A stretch of 31,316 nucleotides of DNA from DATKMG01 sp035541995 (GTDB lineage: Bacteria; Acidobacteriota; Terriglobia; Versatilivoradales; Versatilivoraceae): assembly GCA_035541995.1 (NCBI GenBank), contig DATKMG010000015.1:1-31316 (forward strand). Reading direction: 5' to 3'. Of this stretch, positions 14,394 through 22,617 are shown piece by piece. Both the position numbers and the translations under genes were made by a program. The notes under the pieces are model-generated. The model did no database searches and was not told the origin of the DNA. It was given only the letters and a program-made list of their open reading frames with translations. How positions within the stretch are numbered: position 1 is the stretch's first letter; each line of letters begins with the position of its first letter.

Positions 14394-15413
14394 ATGGAAA
14401 AGGATCGAATTATCTCTGGAATGCCTGATGAGGACGAGCAGAATTTCGAGCTCAATCTCCGCCCCAAGCTCCTCAGAGAGTATATTGGGCAGCACCAGGT
14501 CAAGCAAAATCTCGAAATCGCCATCGCAGCGACAAGATCCAGGGGAGAGGCGTTGGATCATGTCCTGCTTTATGGACCGCCCGGTCTGGGCAAGACAACT
14601 TTGGCGACGGTGATTGCCAATGAGCTTGGAGTAGGCTTCAAGATGACTGCCGGGCCGGTCATCCAGATCAAGGGAGACTTGACCGCCATCCTGACAAACC
14701 TGAAGGAAAAGGATGTTCTATTCATTGACGAGATTCACCGGCTTCAACCACAGATTGAAGAAATCCTCTATCCCGCCATGGAGGATTACAAGCTTGACCT
14801 GATGATTGGCCAGGGGCCCAGCGCACGGAGCATGACCTTGCGCCTTCCACCGTTTACCTTGGTCGGTGCTACCACACGGGCCGGGCTTATCACCGCACCA
14901 CTTCGCTCCCGATTCGGCATCGTGCACCGGCTTGACTTTTATACCGAGCAGGAAATCAAGGTTATTGTGAATCGGTCCGCCCAAATTCTGCAGATTCCGA
15001 TTGACTCGAGTGGCGCGGATGAAATTGCCACACGTTCCCGGGGGACTCCGCGGGTCGCCAACCGCCTGCTGCGCCGGGTTCGGGACTATGCACAGGTCAA
15101 GGCTGACGGGGTCATTAACTGTGAGGTGGCTCAGAAGTGCCTGGCCATGTTGGCGATCGATGAGCATGGATTCGATGAAATGGACAAGCGTCTGTTGCGA
15201 GTCATTATCGACAGATTTTCAGGGGGGCCAGTGGGAGTCGGCACTATTGCCGCCTCCGTCAGTGAAGAAGTCGACGCCATTGAAGACATTTATGAACCCT
15301 TCCTCATTCAGAAAGGGTTTCTCGAACGAACCCCACGCGGACGAGTCGCTACACGGTTGGCCTACCAACTCTTCGGACTTCCTCAGCGGCCTGGGCAATT
15401 GGATCTTCTGTGA
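14394..15413 (+). CDS. ruvB: Holliday junction branch migration DNA helicase RuvB
   Basis: The 339-residue product matches RuvB along its whole length. Walker A is GPPGLGKT (61-68) and Walker B/DEIH is VLFIDEIHRL (108-117). Sensor 1 is LVGATTRAG and the arginine-finger region is APLRSRFG (169-175). The winged-helix end includes FSGGPVGVGTIAASVSEE and FLERTPRGRVATRLAYQ. RuvB drives branch migration of Holliday junctions with RuvA and hands over to RuvC; neither ruvA nor ruvC is adjacent. An upstream in-frame start at 14298 would overlap the DUF362 gene; ATG 14394 gives the usual MEKDRIISG N-terminus and family length. Its stop codon coincides with the edge of the repeat element at 15411. Confidence 0.96.
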   Translation: MEKDRIISGMPDEDEQNFELNLRPKLLREYIGQHQVKQNLEIAIAATRSRGEALDHVLLYGPPGLGKTTLATVIANELGVGFKMTAGPVIQIKGDLTAILTNLKEKDVLFIDEIHRLQPQIEEILYPAMEDYKLDLMIGQGPSARSMTLRLPPFTLVGATTRAGLITAPLRSRFGIVHRLDFYTEQEIKVIVNRSAQILQIPIDSSGADEIATRSRGTPRVANRLLRRVRDYAQVKADGVINCEVAQKCLAMLAIDEHGFDEMDKRLLRVIIDRFSGGPVGVGTIAASVSEEVDAIEDIYEPFLIQKGFLERTPRGRVATRLAYQLFGLPQRPGQLDLL

Positions 15414-15585
15414 AAATGCGATTTCTGGTAGCCACGACAAAACGCTTTTGTTTGTCGGAGGCTTTTGACTACATTATGAAAAGCCCACGATGAATTCAGA
15501 GTACGAATTCATCGTGGCTACCCCTGCCATTATGTTCCGCGGTAGTGAACTTGAAAAGGTCATGGGCACTTCTACGAAGATTCGG
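15411..15585 (+). repeat. REP/BIME-like element, copy 2 (inverted relative to copy 1)
   Basis: This block aligns with the reverse complement of about 815-994. The shared order is TGAAAnTGCGA, then GGTAGCC plus a hairpin with arms CGACAAA (15435-15441) and TTTGTCG, then GGCTTTTGAC, then AAGCCCACG, then the 13-bp hairpin arms CCACGATGAATTC (15485-15497) and GAATTCATCGTGG (15505-15517), then GGCTACCCCTGCCATT, and finally GAAAAGGTCAT and GGCAC. The first shared bases include the ruvB stop codon TGA. Differences are scattered substitutions plus small indels, so the copies are old. Conservation is strongest in the large hairpin and its CTACCCCTGCCAT flank. Confidence 0.7.
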
Positions 15586-15861
15586 TTTTGAAAGTGGAGA
15601 CCGCGCTCCGTTGCCGCGATCCTTGGCGTCCGATCGTGGAGTGAGAGTCGGGGACACACGACTCCCTTCCCAGGAGGGTGTAATTCAAAGTGCGACTGGA
15701 GACGCCATGCGTCCACGGTGTGTCGCCGGAAGCGGGACGAGGGCGTCCCGTCTCCAAGGATTTGGAGACGCCGCGCCCCCGCGGCGTCTGAACCGTGAAT
15801 AAATGAGTTAATTCGGTAATCTCGGATAGTTCCGGTCGAGTCGCCTTCCACAACTGAATCC
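15586..15861. repeat. Chain of hairpins between ruvB and folK
   Basis: Three perfect hairpins overlap end to end. The first pairs GGGACG with CGTCCC (15734-15749), the second CGTCTCCAA with TTGGAGACG (15749-15770, loop GGAT), and the third GACGCCGCG with CGCGGCGTC (15767-15788, loop CCCC). Neighbours share bases (GACG, CG), so the stems can form in alternative combinations. Less perfect GGAGACGC/GCGTCC matches lie just upstream (about 15696-15714). No U-run follows, so it is not a simple intrinsic terminator. The sequence looks like an intergenic repeat rather than a gene. The remaining bases to the folK start hold nothing recognisable. Confidence 0.55.
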
Positions 15862-16368
15862 ATGGGACAGCGAATTCACACGGCATTTCTGGGACTAGGG
15901 TCAAATCTTGGTAACAGAAAGGTCAACATTGAGGAGGCCATTCGCCGTCTGGGGGTGAGAGACAGCCCTCTCGTCCAGGCCTCCCCTGTCTATCAGACGG
16001 AACCGCTGGGCATTGTCCCCCAAGGCTCGTTTCTCAACTTAGCGGTCCGGATTGAGACGAGGCTAACTCCGGTCAATTTATTGGGGCTGTGCCAGGAGAT
16101 TGAAACCAGTCTGGGACGTGAGCGAACAATAAGCTCCGGTCCGCGCACGATCGATCTAGACATTCTATTCTATGACGCGCTGATTCTCAGCGAACCTAAC
16201 TTGATAATCCCGCATCCCAGGTTACATCTGAGGCGTTTCGTCCTGATTCCGCTGTCAGATATAGCCCGGGATTTGGTTCACCCGGTACTGCACCAAACGA
16301 TTGGGGATTTGCTCAGCCAGTGCAGCGATCGGGCTGAGGTTTGTCGCTTTCTTGAAAACCAGGCCTAG
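15862..16368 (+). CDS. folK: 2-amino-4-hydroxy-6-hydroxymethyldihydropteridine pyrophosphokinase (HPPK)
   Basis: The 168-residue product has the family's length. GLGSNLGNR (11-19) opens the fold, YQTEPLG (44-50) is the usual substrate-loop motif, and GPRTIDLDILFYD (93-105) carries D98 and D100, equivalent to the magnesium-binding aspartates of E. coli HPPK. IIPHPRLHLRRFVLIPL is the standard C-terminal motif. The enzyme transfers pyrophosphate from ATP to the pterin in folate synthesis, in the cytoplasm. The gene is not next to folP or folB here. No good ribosome site precedes the ATG. A promoter for lepB overlaps its 3' end. Confidence 0.95.
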   Translation: MGQRIHTAFLGLGSNLGNRKVNIEEAIRRLGVRDSPLVQASPVYQTEPLGIVPQGSFLNLAVRIETRLTPVNLLGLCQEIETSLGRERTISSGPRTIDLDILFYDALILSEPNLIIPHPRLHLRRFVLIPLSDIARDLVHPVLHQTIGDLLSQCSDRAEVCRFLENQA

Positions 16369-16380
16369 ATTGCCTATAAT
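16352..16380 (+). promoter_or_regulatory. Sigma70-type promoter upstream of lepB
   Basis: TTGAAA (16352-16357) and TATAAT (16375-16380) are separated by exactly 17 bases, a near-consensus housekeeping promoter. The -35 lies inside the last codons of folK, the -10 just after its stop. It points at lepB, whose start is 59 bases beyond the -10. This is the strongest promoter match in the window. Confidence 0.7.
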
Positions 16381-16438
16381 GTCACTAGGGTTATAGGTCT
16401 CGTTGCCGTAACGGGGCCTGAGCCTTCGCAGTTTTTGT

Positions 16439-17257
16439 ATGGAAAGGAAGCAAAGCGGTTCAATGAGAAAGAGATTCTGGAGTTTTGAAAAAGTGCAGCA
16501 AGAAACAGATCCGAGCGAGAATGGAGTTGTTCCCGATAACTTGGAGAATGACACCGAGCAGTCACGACGCAAGAGTGCAGCCCGCGAGTGGCTGGAAAGC
16601 CTGGTGTTCAGCTTGATCTTCGTTTTCTTTTTCACTAGTTTCATTGCCCAAGCCACCCAGGTCCCCACCGAATCAATGAAGCCCACTATCCTGGTCGGAG
16701 ATCATTTCTTCCTCGATAAATTCGCTTTTCCTGCTAACTACCCGGATTTCATGTCCAGGATTCTGCCCGTGCGCTCCGTCAAGCGGGGTGACATAGTGGC
16801 GTTCAAATCACCTGAGAATCCCAAGGTTCCATTTATCAAGCGCGTCATTGGAGTTCCCGGAGATATCTTGGAGATCCGGGACAAGGTGGTGTATATCAAT
16901 GGCAGGAAACTGGATGAACCGTACAAATATCTAATTGATCCCAATATCTATGAGCGCGGATCGGGAATTCCGCAAGACTACTTGGTGCGTGACAATTACG
17001 GCCCCGTCAGGATCCCCCCGTACTGCTATTTCATGATGGGAGACAACCGCGATAACAGCAATGACAGCCGCTATTGGGGCTTTGTCAAAGCTCAATACAT
17101 CATTGGGAAACCTCTGTTCATCTACTGGTCTTATGAAGCAGATCCGTATGATCCGCGCCCCAAGAGCGTGATTGAGTATGCCAAAGAATACGGGTCGGTT
17201 GCATTGAACTTCTTCACCAGGACACGATGGTCCCGCACCGGGAAGATCCTCAGATAA
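16439..17257 (+). CDS. lepB: Signal peptidase I
   Basis: The 272-residue product has one membrane segment at about 52-70 (LESLVFSLIFVFFFTSFIAQ). Next is QVPTESMKPTI with catalytic S79, FIKRVIGVPGD with catalytic K134, and box E GDNRDNSNDSR (201-211). These are the signature boxes of serine/lysine type I signal peptidases, which remove signal peptides from exported proteins on the outer face of the inner membrane. A long, charged N-terminal tail precedes the membrane segment. An alternative start is ATG 16463 (MRKRFW). It is transcribed from its own promoter and serves the many exported proteins seen here. Confidence 0.95.
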   Translation: MERKQSGSMRKRFWSFEKVQQETDPSENGVVPDNLENDTEQSRRKSAAREWLESLVFSLIFVFFFTSFIAQATQVPTESMKPTILVGDHFFLDKFAFPANYPDFMSRILPVRSVKRGDIVAFKSPENPKVPFIKRVIGVPGDILEIRDKVVYINGRKLDEPYKYLIDPNIYERGSGIPQDYLVRDNYGPVRIPPYCYFMMGDNRDNSNDSRYWGFVKAQYIIGKPLFIYWSYEADPYDPRPKSVIEYAKEYGSVALNFFTRTRWSRTGKILR

Positions 17258-17436
17258 TTGTGGAATTTGGGTGGAGCGGATCGAGCCAGCCCGGACTGAT
17301 TGAAGCTCCTGCCCAGCATTAAGCGCGTGTGCTCTACCCCTACTTCAAGGGCACACGGCCCCCCACAATGCTGCTTCCTCTAAGAAAGAAGCATCAGGCC
17401 TCTCAGCCAACTTCCCCTCAATTGGAGGAACCCCTC

Positions 17437-19380
17437 ATGTGGTATTTCCCAGCAGTTTCGATCCTATCCTTGGCCTGCCTCATGAGTTCGGCCTTGGCCC
17501 TTGATACCGGTCATCCCCGTTTGCTGTTTGGCAAGGAAGATATTCCCATCCTAAAGGCAAATGCATTACAACCTCAACTCAGGCAATTCCGAACCCATTT
17601 GTTTGAGCACGCCGAGAGGCTGCTCCAGTCACCACCCTTGCTGGTTTCACTTACTGGACGCGGTGAACCCGACAAGCCCGGCGAGTTGAAAGGGTTGGAG
17701 GCGGCACGGCGACTGCAGGGGCGCGTCATCACATTCTGCATGGCATTCACACTGAGCGGGGAACGCCGGTATCGTGATGCGGCGGTCGCAGAACTGGACC
17801 ACGCCATTGAAGATTGGAAGATCTGGGTTGACACTGCCCATTCTCCACCGTACGACCTGATGACGGGGGAGACTTGCATGACCTTTGGCTTGGCCTACGA
17901 TTGGCTTTACTGGGACTTGTTGCCTTCCGAGCGACAGCGTCTGCGGGAAGGAGTTGAAAACCGCGGACTCGATGCCTACCTGCAGGGAGCCACCGCGTCC
18001 GACCCGCCGTTTTGGTTCACAGCCGAACACAATTGGAACCCCGTCTGCAATGGCGGGGCCGCGGTGTTGGCACTGGCCCTGGAAGGAGAATCCAAATACT
18101 CAGAGAAAGTATTGGAATTGGCCATCCCAGCCATGAAGCATTACTGGGATCATCTGGCATCTGACGGGGGTTGGGATGAAGGGACCGGTTACTGGATGTA
18201 TGGCCACCGATATGCCCTTCTGGCGGCCGAAGCTCTGCGACGATGCGCCAAAGCCGGGGGGAAAGAGATCTTTCTGATGGAGGGAGTCCGCAGCACAGCG
18301 TATTTCCCGCTGGTCTTTGACCCTGGAGTCAAGCTGGCTGCCGGCTTCGGAGACTCGAACCACCGGGCTGAGGACCCCATTTTCTACCTGTTGGGCCGCG
18401 AGTATCTGAATCCGGACTTCGTCTGGTATCAGGATCGAGAGAGCGCACACATGGAACCTCAAGAAGGCTGGCCCCAGGAGGCGTTCACTCTATTGTGGCG
18501 GTCCATCGGTGCATCATGGCTCCCTGAGGCCAATGAAGGGTTTCGTCCTAAGATCGATCCCATCTCGGTTTTTCCCTCGGTCGGCTGGGCTTTCATGGCC
18601 CCCAGTCAGCCCGACCCCCCTTACTTTCTAGCCTTTAAGAATGGCTCACTGGCTGCCAATCATACACACCTGGACTTAAACACGCTGAACGTTGGATTTG
18701 GCGATAGCATGTTGGTCGTGGAATTGGGCAGTCGACCCTATCCGGCTGACTATTTCCATCCCGAGCGGCGCTATCAATACTATGAGATCACTACGGCAGG
18801 CCATAACACCGTTTTGATTGGAGGAAAAGGCCAGGTACCTGGCAAGCGCGGAAGTCTCTTTGGCCCGGACAAGGGAGCGGGATATGAGGCCTTGCTGGGA
18901 GTGGCCGACGGTACTTATGAGTTAGCGACGCGACGTGTACGTCGGCACGTCGTCTTTGTAAATAAGCGGTACTGGGTCATCCTTGATGAAATCGCCACTC
19001 CCGAACCTCAGTCAGTGGAACTGCGATTCCATTCCTATGGAAAAATCGCGGAAATGAACAAGAAGGTCGGATGGACCATTGAACAGGACGAAGCGGCGCT
19101 GGATGTCATTCCGGCAATGCCTGAGGTCCTGGCAGGCACTGTTGAAAGTCCATCAAGATGGATCAAGCCGGTGAAGGTTTTGAGCCTAAAAGCCCGCACC
19201 GAGAGTGAGAACATCGTCATTCCGACCGTTCTCTATCCTCGGGGCCGTCTGGAGCCAGTCTTGGAATCTGTCACCAGTCGCCAGAAATCCGGCGAACTCT
19301 GCATCATGATCGGGCCGGATGAAGTGGGATTCCAGGAGTCTGCCGACGGCTGGCAGCTTATGGAATGTAGACCCCGCTAA
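17437..19380 (+). CDS. Secreted heparinase II/III-family protein
   Basis: The 647-residue product has a signal peptide (VSILSLACLMSSALALD). It then begins TGHPRLLFGKEDIPILK, the usual start of the N-terminal alpha/alpha barrel of this group. The barrel contains TAEHNWNPVCNGGAAVLALA (195-214) and WDEGTGYWMYGHRYALL. The C-terminal beta-sandwich carries NHTHLDLNTLNVGFGD (408-423), the heparinase II/III motif with the conserved histidine. Enzymes of this fold cleave acidic polysaccharides by elimination; the substrate is not evident. ATG 17437 is preferred over 17329 because GGAGG precedes it and it begins exactly at the signal peptide. It stands alone, converging with uvrA. Confidence 0.87.
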   Translation: MWYFPAVSILSLACLMSSALALDTGHPRLLFGKEDIPILKANALQPQLRQFRTHLFEHAERLLQSPPLLVSLTGRGEPDKPGELKGLEAARRLQGRVITFCMAFTLSGERRYRDAAVAELDHAIEDWKIWVDTAHSPPYDLMTGETCMTFGLAYDWLYWDLLPSERQRLREGVENRGLDAYLQGATASDPPFWFTAEHNWNPVCNGGAAVLALALEGESKYSEKVLELAIPAMKHYWDHLASDGGWDEGTGYWMYGHRYALLAAEALRRCAKAGGKEIFLMEGVRSTAYFPLVFDPGVKLAAGFGDSNHRAEDPIFYLLGREYLNPDFVWYQDRESAHMEPQEGWPQEAFTLLWRSIGASWLPEANEGFRPKIDPISVFPSVGWAFMAPSQPDPPYFLAFKNGSLAANHTHLDLNTLNVGFGDSMLVVELGSRPYPADYFHPERRYQYYEITTAGHNTVLIGGKGQVPGKRGSLFGPDKGAGYEALLGVADGTYELATRRVRRHVVFVNKRYWVILDEIATPEPQSVELRFHSYGKIAEMNKKVGWTIEQDEAALDVIPAMPEVLAGTVESPSRWIKPVKVLSLKARTESENIVIPTVLYPRGRLEPVLESVTSRQKSGELCIMIGPDEVGFQESADGWQLMECRPR

Positions 19381-19386
19381 CCGGCA

Positions 19387-19410
19387 CATTCCGGATCGCG
19401 GTCCGAAATG
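19387..19410. terminator. Imperfect hairpin between convergent heparinase-like gene and uvrA
   Basis: CATTCCGGATCG and CGGTCCGAAATG form an almost palindromic 24-base stem with two mismatch or G-U positions, six bases past the heparinase stop. It could act as a bidirectional transcription barrier between convergent genes. There is no clear T-run on either strand, so support is weak. Confidence 0.3.
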
Positions 19411-19473
19411 CTTCCCCTCCGACCGGTTACACCTGGCTACTCAAGAAGGGTAAATCTCAAAGGCCATCCGACG

Positions 19474-22281
19474 TCAAGAGTACTGGGGGGAAGATTCGGC
19501 CACCCGAGCTAATCGACAGTTCAAAACTCGAGCCAGAGCCTGGCCTGTGTAGGATTTTGGATTTTCTGCAAGTTGTTCAGGAGTACCCTGAGCCACAATC
19601 CTTCCGCCGCCCTCTCCCCCTTCTGGGCCTAAATCGATAATCCAGTCGGCCGTTTTAATGACATCGACGTTGTGTTCAATGATGATGACCGTGTTGCCCA
19701 GGCCGGTTAAGCGATTCAGAACCTCCAGCAGTTTTTTTACATCGTCAAAATGCAGACCAGTAGTCGGCTCATCAAGAATGTATACGGTCTTCCCGGTAGC
19801 CCGGCGGCTGAGTTCCTTGGCGAGCTTGATTCGTTGGGCTTCTCCGCCGGAAAGAGTGGTAGCCGACTGCCCCAGATGGATGTAACCCAGTCCAACGTCG
19901 ATCAGGGTCTGCAACTTGACCTTAATCAGGGGAATGTTCTCCAGGAGTTGGAAGGCCTCACTGACAGTAGTTTCCAACAGGTCCGCAATGGAACTTCCCT
20001 TGTACTTCACCGAGAGAGTCTCTCGGTTGTAGCAATGGCCTCGACAAACTTCGCACTCCACGTATACGTCCGGTAAGAAATTCATCTCAATTCGCCGCAG
20101 ACCATCCCCCTGACAGGCCTCGCACCGTCCCCCCTTGACATTGAAACTGAATCGGCCGGCCTTGTATCCACGTTCCCGGGATTCGGGCAGTGAAGCAAAC
20201 AAGTCCCGAATGGCCGTAAACAGCCCTGTGTAAGTAGCCGGATTGGAACGCGGGGTCCGGCCGATGGGAGATTGGTCAATTTCAATGACCTTGTCAATGA
20301 GATCAATGCCTTCGATTTCGCGATGGCGGCCCGGCTCGTCCATGGCGCGATAAAGTCGCCTGGCTAAGGCTCGATATAAGATGTCGTTGACAAGTGATGA
20401 CTTTCCCGATCCTGAGACCCCTGTGACCAGGGTGAGCAATCCGAGCGGGAAGACAACATCAAGGTTCCTAAGGTTGTTGTGCCGCGCTCCGCGTACCACG
20501 AGGGCCTTATCGTTCGGAATTCGCCTGAGTTCAGGAACAGGGATGCTGAGTTCGCCGGAAATATAGCGTCCGGTAAGGGAACGGGGGTTACAGGAAATCT
20601 CTTGGGCACTCCCAACGGCGATCAACTCTCCTCCCGCCTTCCCAGCCCCCGGGCCCAAATCCAGAACATAATCGGCGCGACGAATCGTGTCCTCGTCGTG
20701 TTCCACCACCACAACCGTGTTGCCTAAATCCCTTAATTGTTCCAGCATGCCTAGGAGGCGCTGGTTGTCTCGATTGTGCAGACCGATGGATGGTTCATCC
20801 AACACGTATAGGACCCCCCTCAGTCTGGAGCCAATCTGGGTAGCCAGGCGGATCCGTTGCCCTTCACCTCCGGACAAAGTCGATGCTGACCTGTCCAGAC
20901 TCAAGTAGTTCAATCCCACGGCCTGCAGGAACTCCAGGCGGTCGGTAATTTCCTGCAGGATTCGGCCCGCGATCAACTCTTCCCGCTCGCTTAACCGGAT
21001 TCCTTTGACAACATGCAAGGTCTCATTGATGGGCAGAGCCGTGAGTTCGGCGATAGAGAGTCCAGCCACCTTTATGGATAAGCTTTCCGGGCGCAGTCGT
21101 TTCCCCTCACAGGCGGCACAGGGCTGGCTGGTCATAAAACTCTCGTAAGTTCCACTCTCGGTGCTCTCTAGCCGACATTCCTCTTCCACCATCTTCAGAA
21201 GACCCTCTTTAAGCTCCCGGACATTCGGTACTCCATGCCAGATTGTTGTTTGGATCCTGGCAGGCAAAGATTCGAAGGGTTGGCTCAGGTCAACCTTCAG
21301 ATACTTGGCTAGGTGGTCCAAGTAGTGCCGGACGTGCAAAGGCAGCCCCGTGTTCCAAGGCACTAAGCCTTCGTTGAGGATCGACTTGGAAGTCTCAGGG
21401 AAAATGCGACTGGGATCCAGCTCAAACTTGTAGCCAAGCCCGGTACATTCCGGACAAGCCCCATACCGGCTGTTGAATGAAAAGGTCCGCGGTTCAATGG
21501 CCGGGATCGATAAGCCACAATCCACGCAAGCCAGTCGCTCTGAATATAACCGTTCTTCCCCGTTCACCACGGCCACCAACACAATACCTTTGGCCAATTT
21601 CATGGCAACTTCAATTGAGGCTTCCAACCGCTTCTCAATACCAGGCTTGATCAGAAGACGGTCCACGACGACTTCGAGGGTATGGTTCTTCGTTTTGTCT
21701 AGATGAATCTCCTCATCCAGATTCCCCAACACGCCGTCGATACGGGCGCGAACGAAGCCGTCTTTGGCCAGATCCTCAAGCAGTTTCTTGAACTCTCCCT
21801 TACGCCCACGGACGACGGGAGCCAGGATCATGATCCGCTCCCCTTCAGGCAAGGTTTTGACACTCTCCAGAATCTGCTTGGTCGACTGCTTGGCAATCAG
21901 GCGTCCGCACTTTGGACAGTGTGGAATTCCTATAGAGGAATAGAGTAGGCGGATGTAGTCATAGATTTCAGTGATGGTCCCAACGGTGGAGCGGGGACTG
22001 CGGCTGGTGGTTTTTTGCTCGATCGAAATGGCTGGACTGAGTCCCTCGATCGAATCTACGTCGGGGCGTTCCATCTGGTCCAGGAATTGCCGAGCGTAAG
22101 CCGACAATGATTCTACGTACCTCCGCTGCCCCTCGGCGTAGATTGTGTCAAAGGCGAGACTCGACTTGCCAGACCCGCTCAGCCCCGTAATGACCGTCAA
22201 TCGGTTCCTGGGAATCTCGACGTGAATATTCTTAAGGTTGTGTTGTCTCGCACCGCGAACAATAATCCGATCCAGTGCCAT
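19474..22281 (-). CDS. uvrA: Excinuclease ABC subunit A
   Basis: The 935-residue product is full-length UvrA. It begins MALDRIIVRGARQHNLKNI and has Walker A GLSGSGKS (33-40) followed by AFDTIYAEGQRRYVESLS. A CxxC...CxxC zinc module (CVDCG...CPECTGLG) and the first ABC signature LSGGEGQRIRLATQIG follow. The second half has Walker A GVSGSGKSSLVNDILY, the zinc finger CEACQGDG...CEVCRGHC and the second signature LSGGEAQRIKLAKELS. UvrA dimers recognise bulky DNA lesions and load UvrB in nucleotide excision repair. uvrB and uvrC are not in the window. It is a single gene; no recognisable LexA box precedes it. The ribosome site is weak (GAGCGGAA). Confidence 0.98.
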   Translation of the reverse strand: MALDRIIVRGARQHNLKNIHVEIPRNRLTVITGLSGSGKSSLAFDTIYAEGQRRYVESLSAYARQFLDQMERPDVDSIEGLSPAISIEQKTTSRSPRSTVGTITEIYDYIRLLYSSIGIPHCPKCGRLIAKQSTKQILESVKTLPEGERIMILAPVVRGRKGEFKKLLEDLAKDGFVRARIDGVLGNLDEEIHLDKTKNHTLEVVVDRLLIKPGIEKRLEASIEVAMKLAKGIVLVAVVNGEERLYSERLACVDCGLSIPAIEPRTFSFNSRYGACPECTGLGYKFELDPSRIFPETSKSILNEGLVPWNTGLPLHVRHYLDHLAKYLKVDLSQPFESLPARIQTTIWHGVPNVRELKEGLLKMVEEECRLESTESGTYESFMTSQPCAACEGKRLRPESLSIKVAGLSIAELTALPINETLHVVKGIRLSEREELIAGRILQEITDRLEFLQAVGLNYLSLDRSASTLSGGEGQRIRLATQIGSRLRGVLYVLDEPSIGLHNRDNQRLLGMLEQLRDLGNTVVVVEHDEDTIRRADYVLDLGPGAGKAGGELIAVGSAQEISCNPRSLTGRYISGELSIPVPELRRIPNDKALVVRGARHNNLRNLDVVFPLGLLTLVTGVSGSGKSSLVNDILYRALARRLYRAMDEPGRHREIEGIDLIDKVIEIDQSPIGRTPRSNPATYTGLFTAIRDLFASLPESRERGYKAGRFSFNVKGGRCEACQGDGLRRIEMNFLPDVYVECEVCRGHCYNRETLSVKYKGSSIADLLETTVSEAFQLLENIPLIKVKLQTLIDVGLGYIHLGQSATTLSGGEAQRIKLAKELSRRATGKTVYILDEPTTGLHFDDVKKLLEVLNRLTGLGNTVIIIEHNVDVIKTADWIIDLGPEGGEGGGRIVAQGTPEQLAENPKSYTGQALARVLNCRLARVAESSPQYS

Positions 22282-22617
22282 TTCCGCTCACGCCCACACA
22301 GTAGAGAATCTTGGGTAAAGATCAAAATAATCATCATAGACTCTGCGGCAAATGACGTCAACAGGTTTGGGGATCGGACGCCTTTTATCTAGGAGACAAG
22401 GAAATGCTCAAGCTTCTGGCATCCCGCGACGGGAACATCAATAAACTGAATTCCCAATGCAAATTCCCCGCCGTGTCGATCAAGTCTGCTTGAGGAAGGT
22501 GCAAAAGAAGGCAGAAGGTATTAGACTGGGGGAAATGCTGCTGCCTTCGATTCCAGGTGAGACCAGGGGAAAGGGTAAGAGGATTGATTTATTCCAGCGG
22601 GTGATCGATCGATAACA
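22282..22617. other. Divergent intergenic region between uvrA and the TPR gene
   Basis: These 336 bases hold no recognisable gene, RNA or repeat. Both promoters must lie here, but no convincing -35/-10 pair was found. GATCGATCGAT just before the ATG at 22618 is a short self-complementary run of unclear meaning. Confidence 0.4.

Noticed and set aside
15734..15788. Hairpin chain as a Rho-independent terminator of ruvB or as a CRISPR array
   Set aside because: No T-run follows the stems, the ruvB stop is over 300 bases away, and there are no equal-length repeats with unique spacers.
15545..15802. Plus-strand frame of 85 codons between ruvB and folK
   Set aside because: It consists of hairpin-repeat sequence (RASRLQGFGDAAPPRR-type translation), with no ribosome site or family resemblance.
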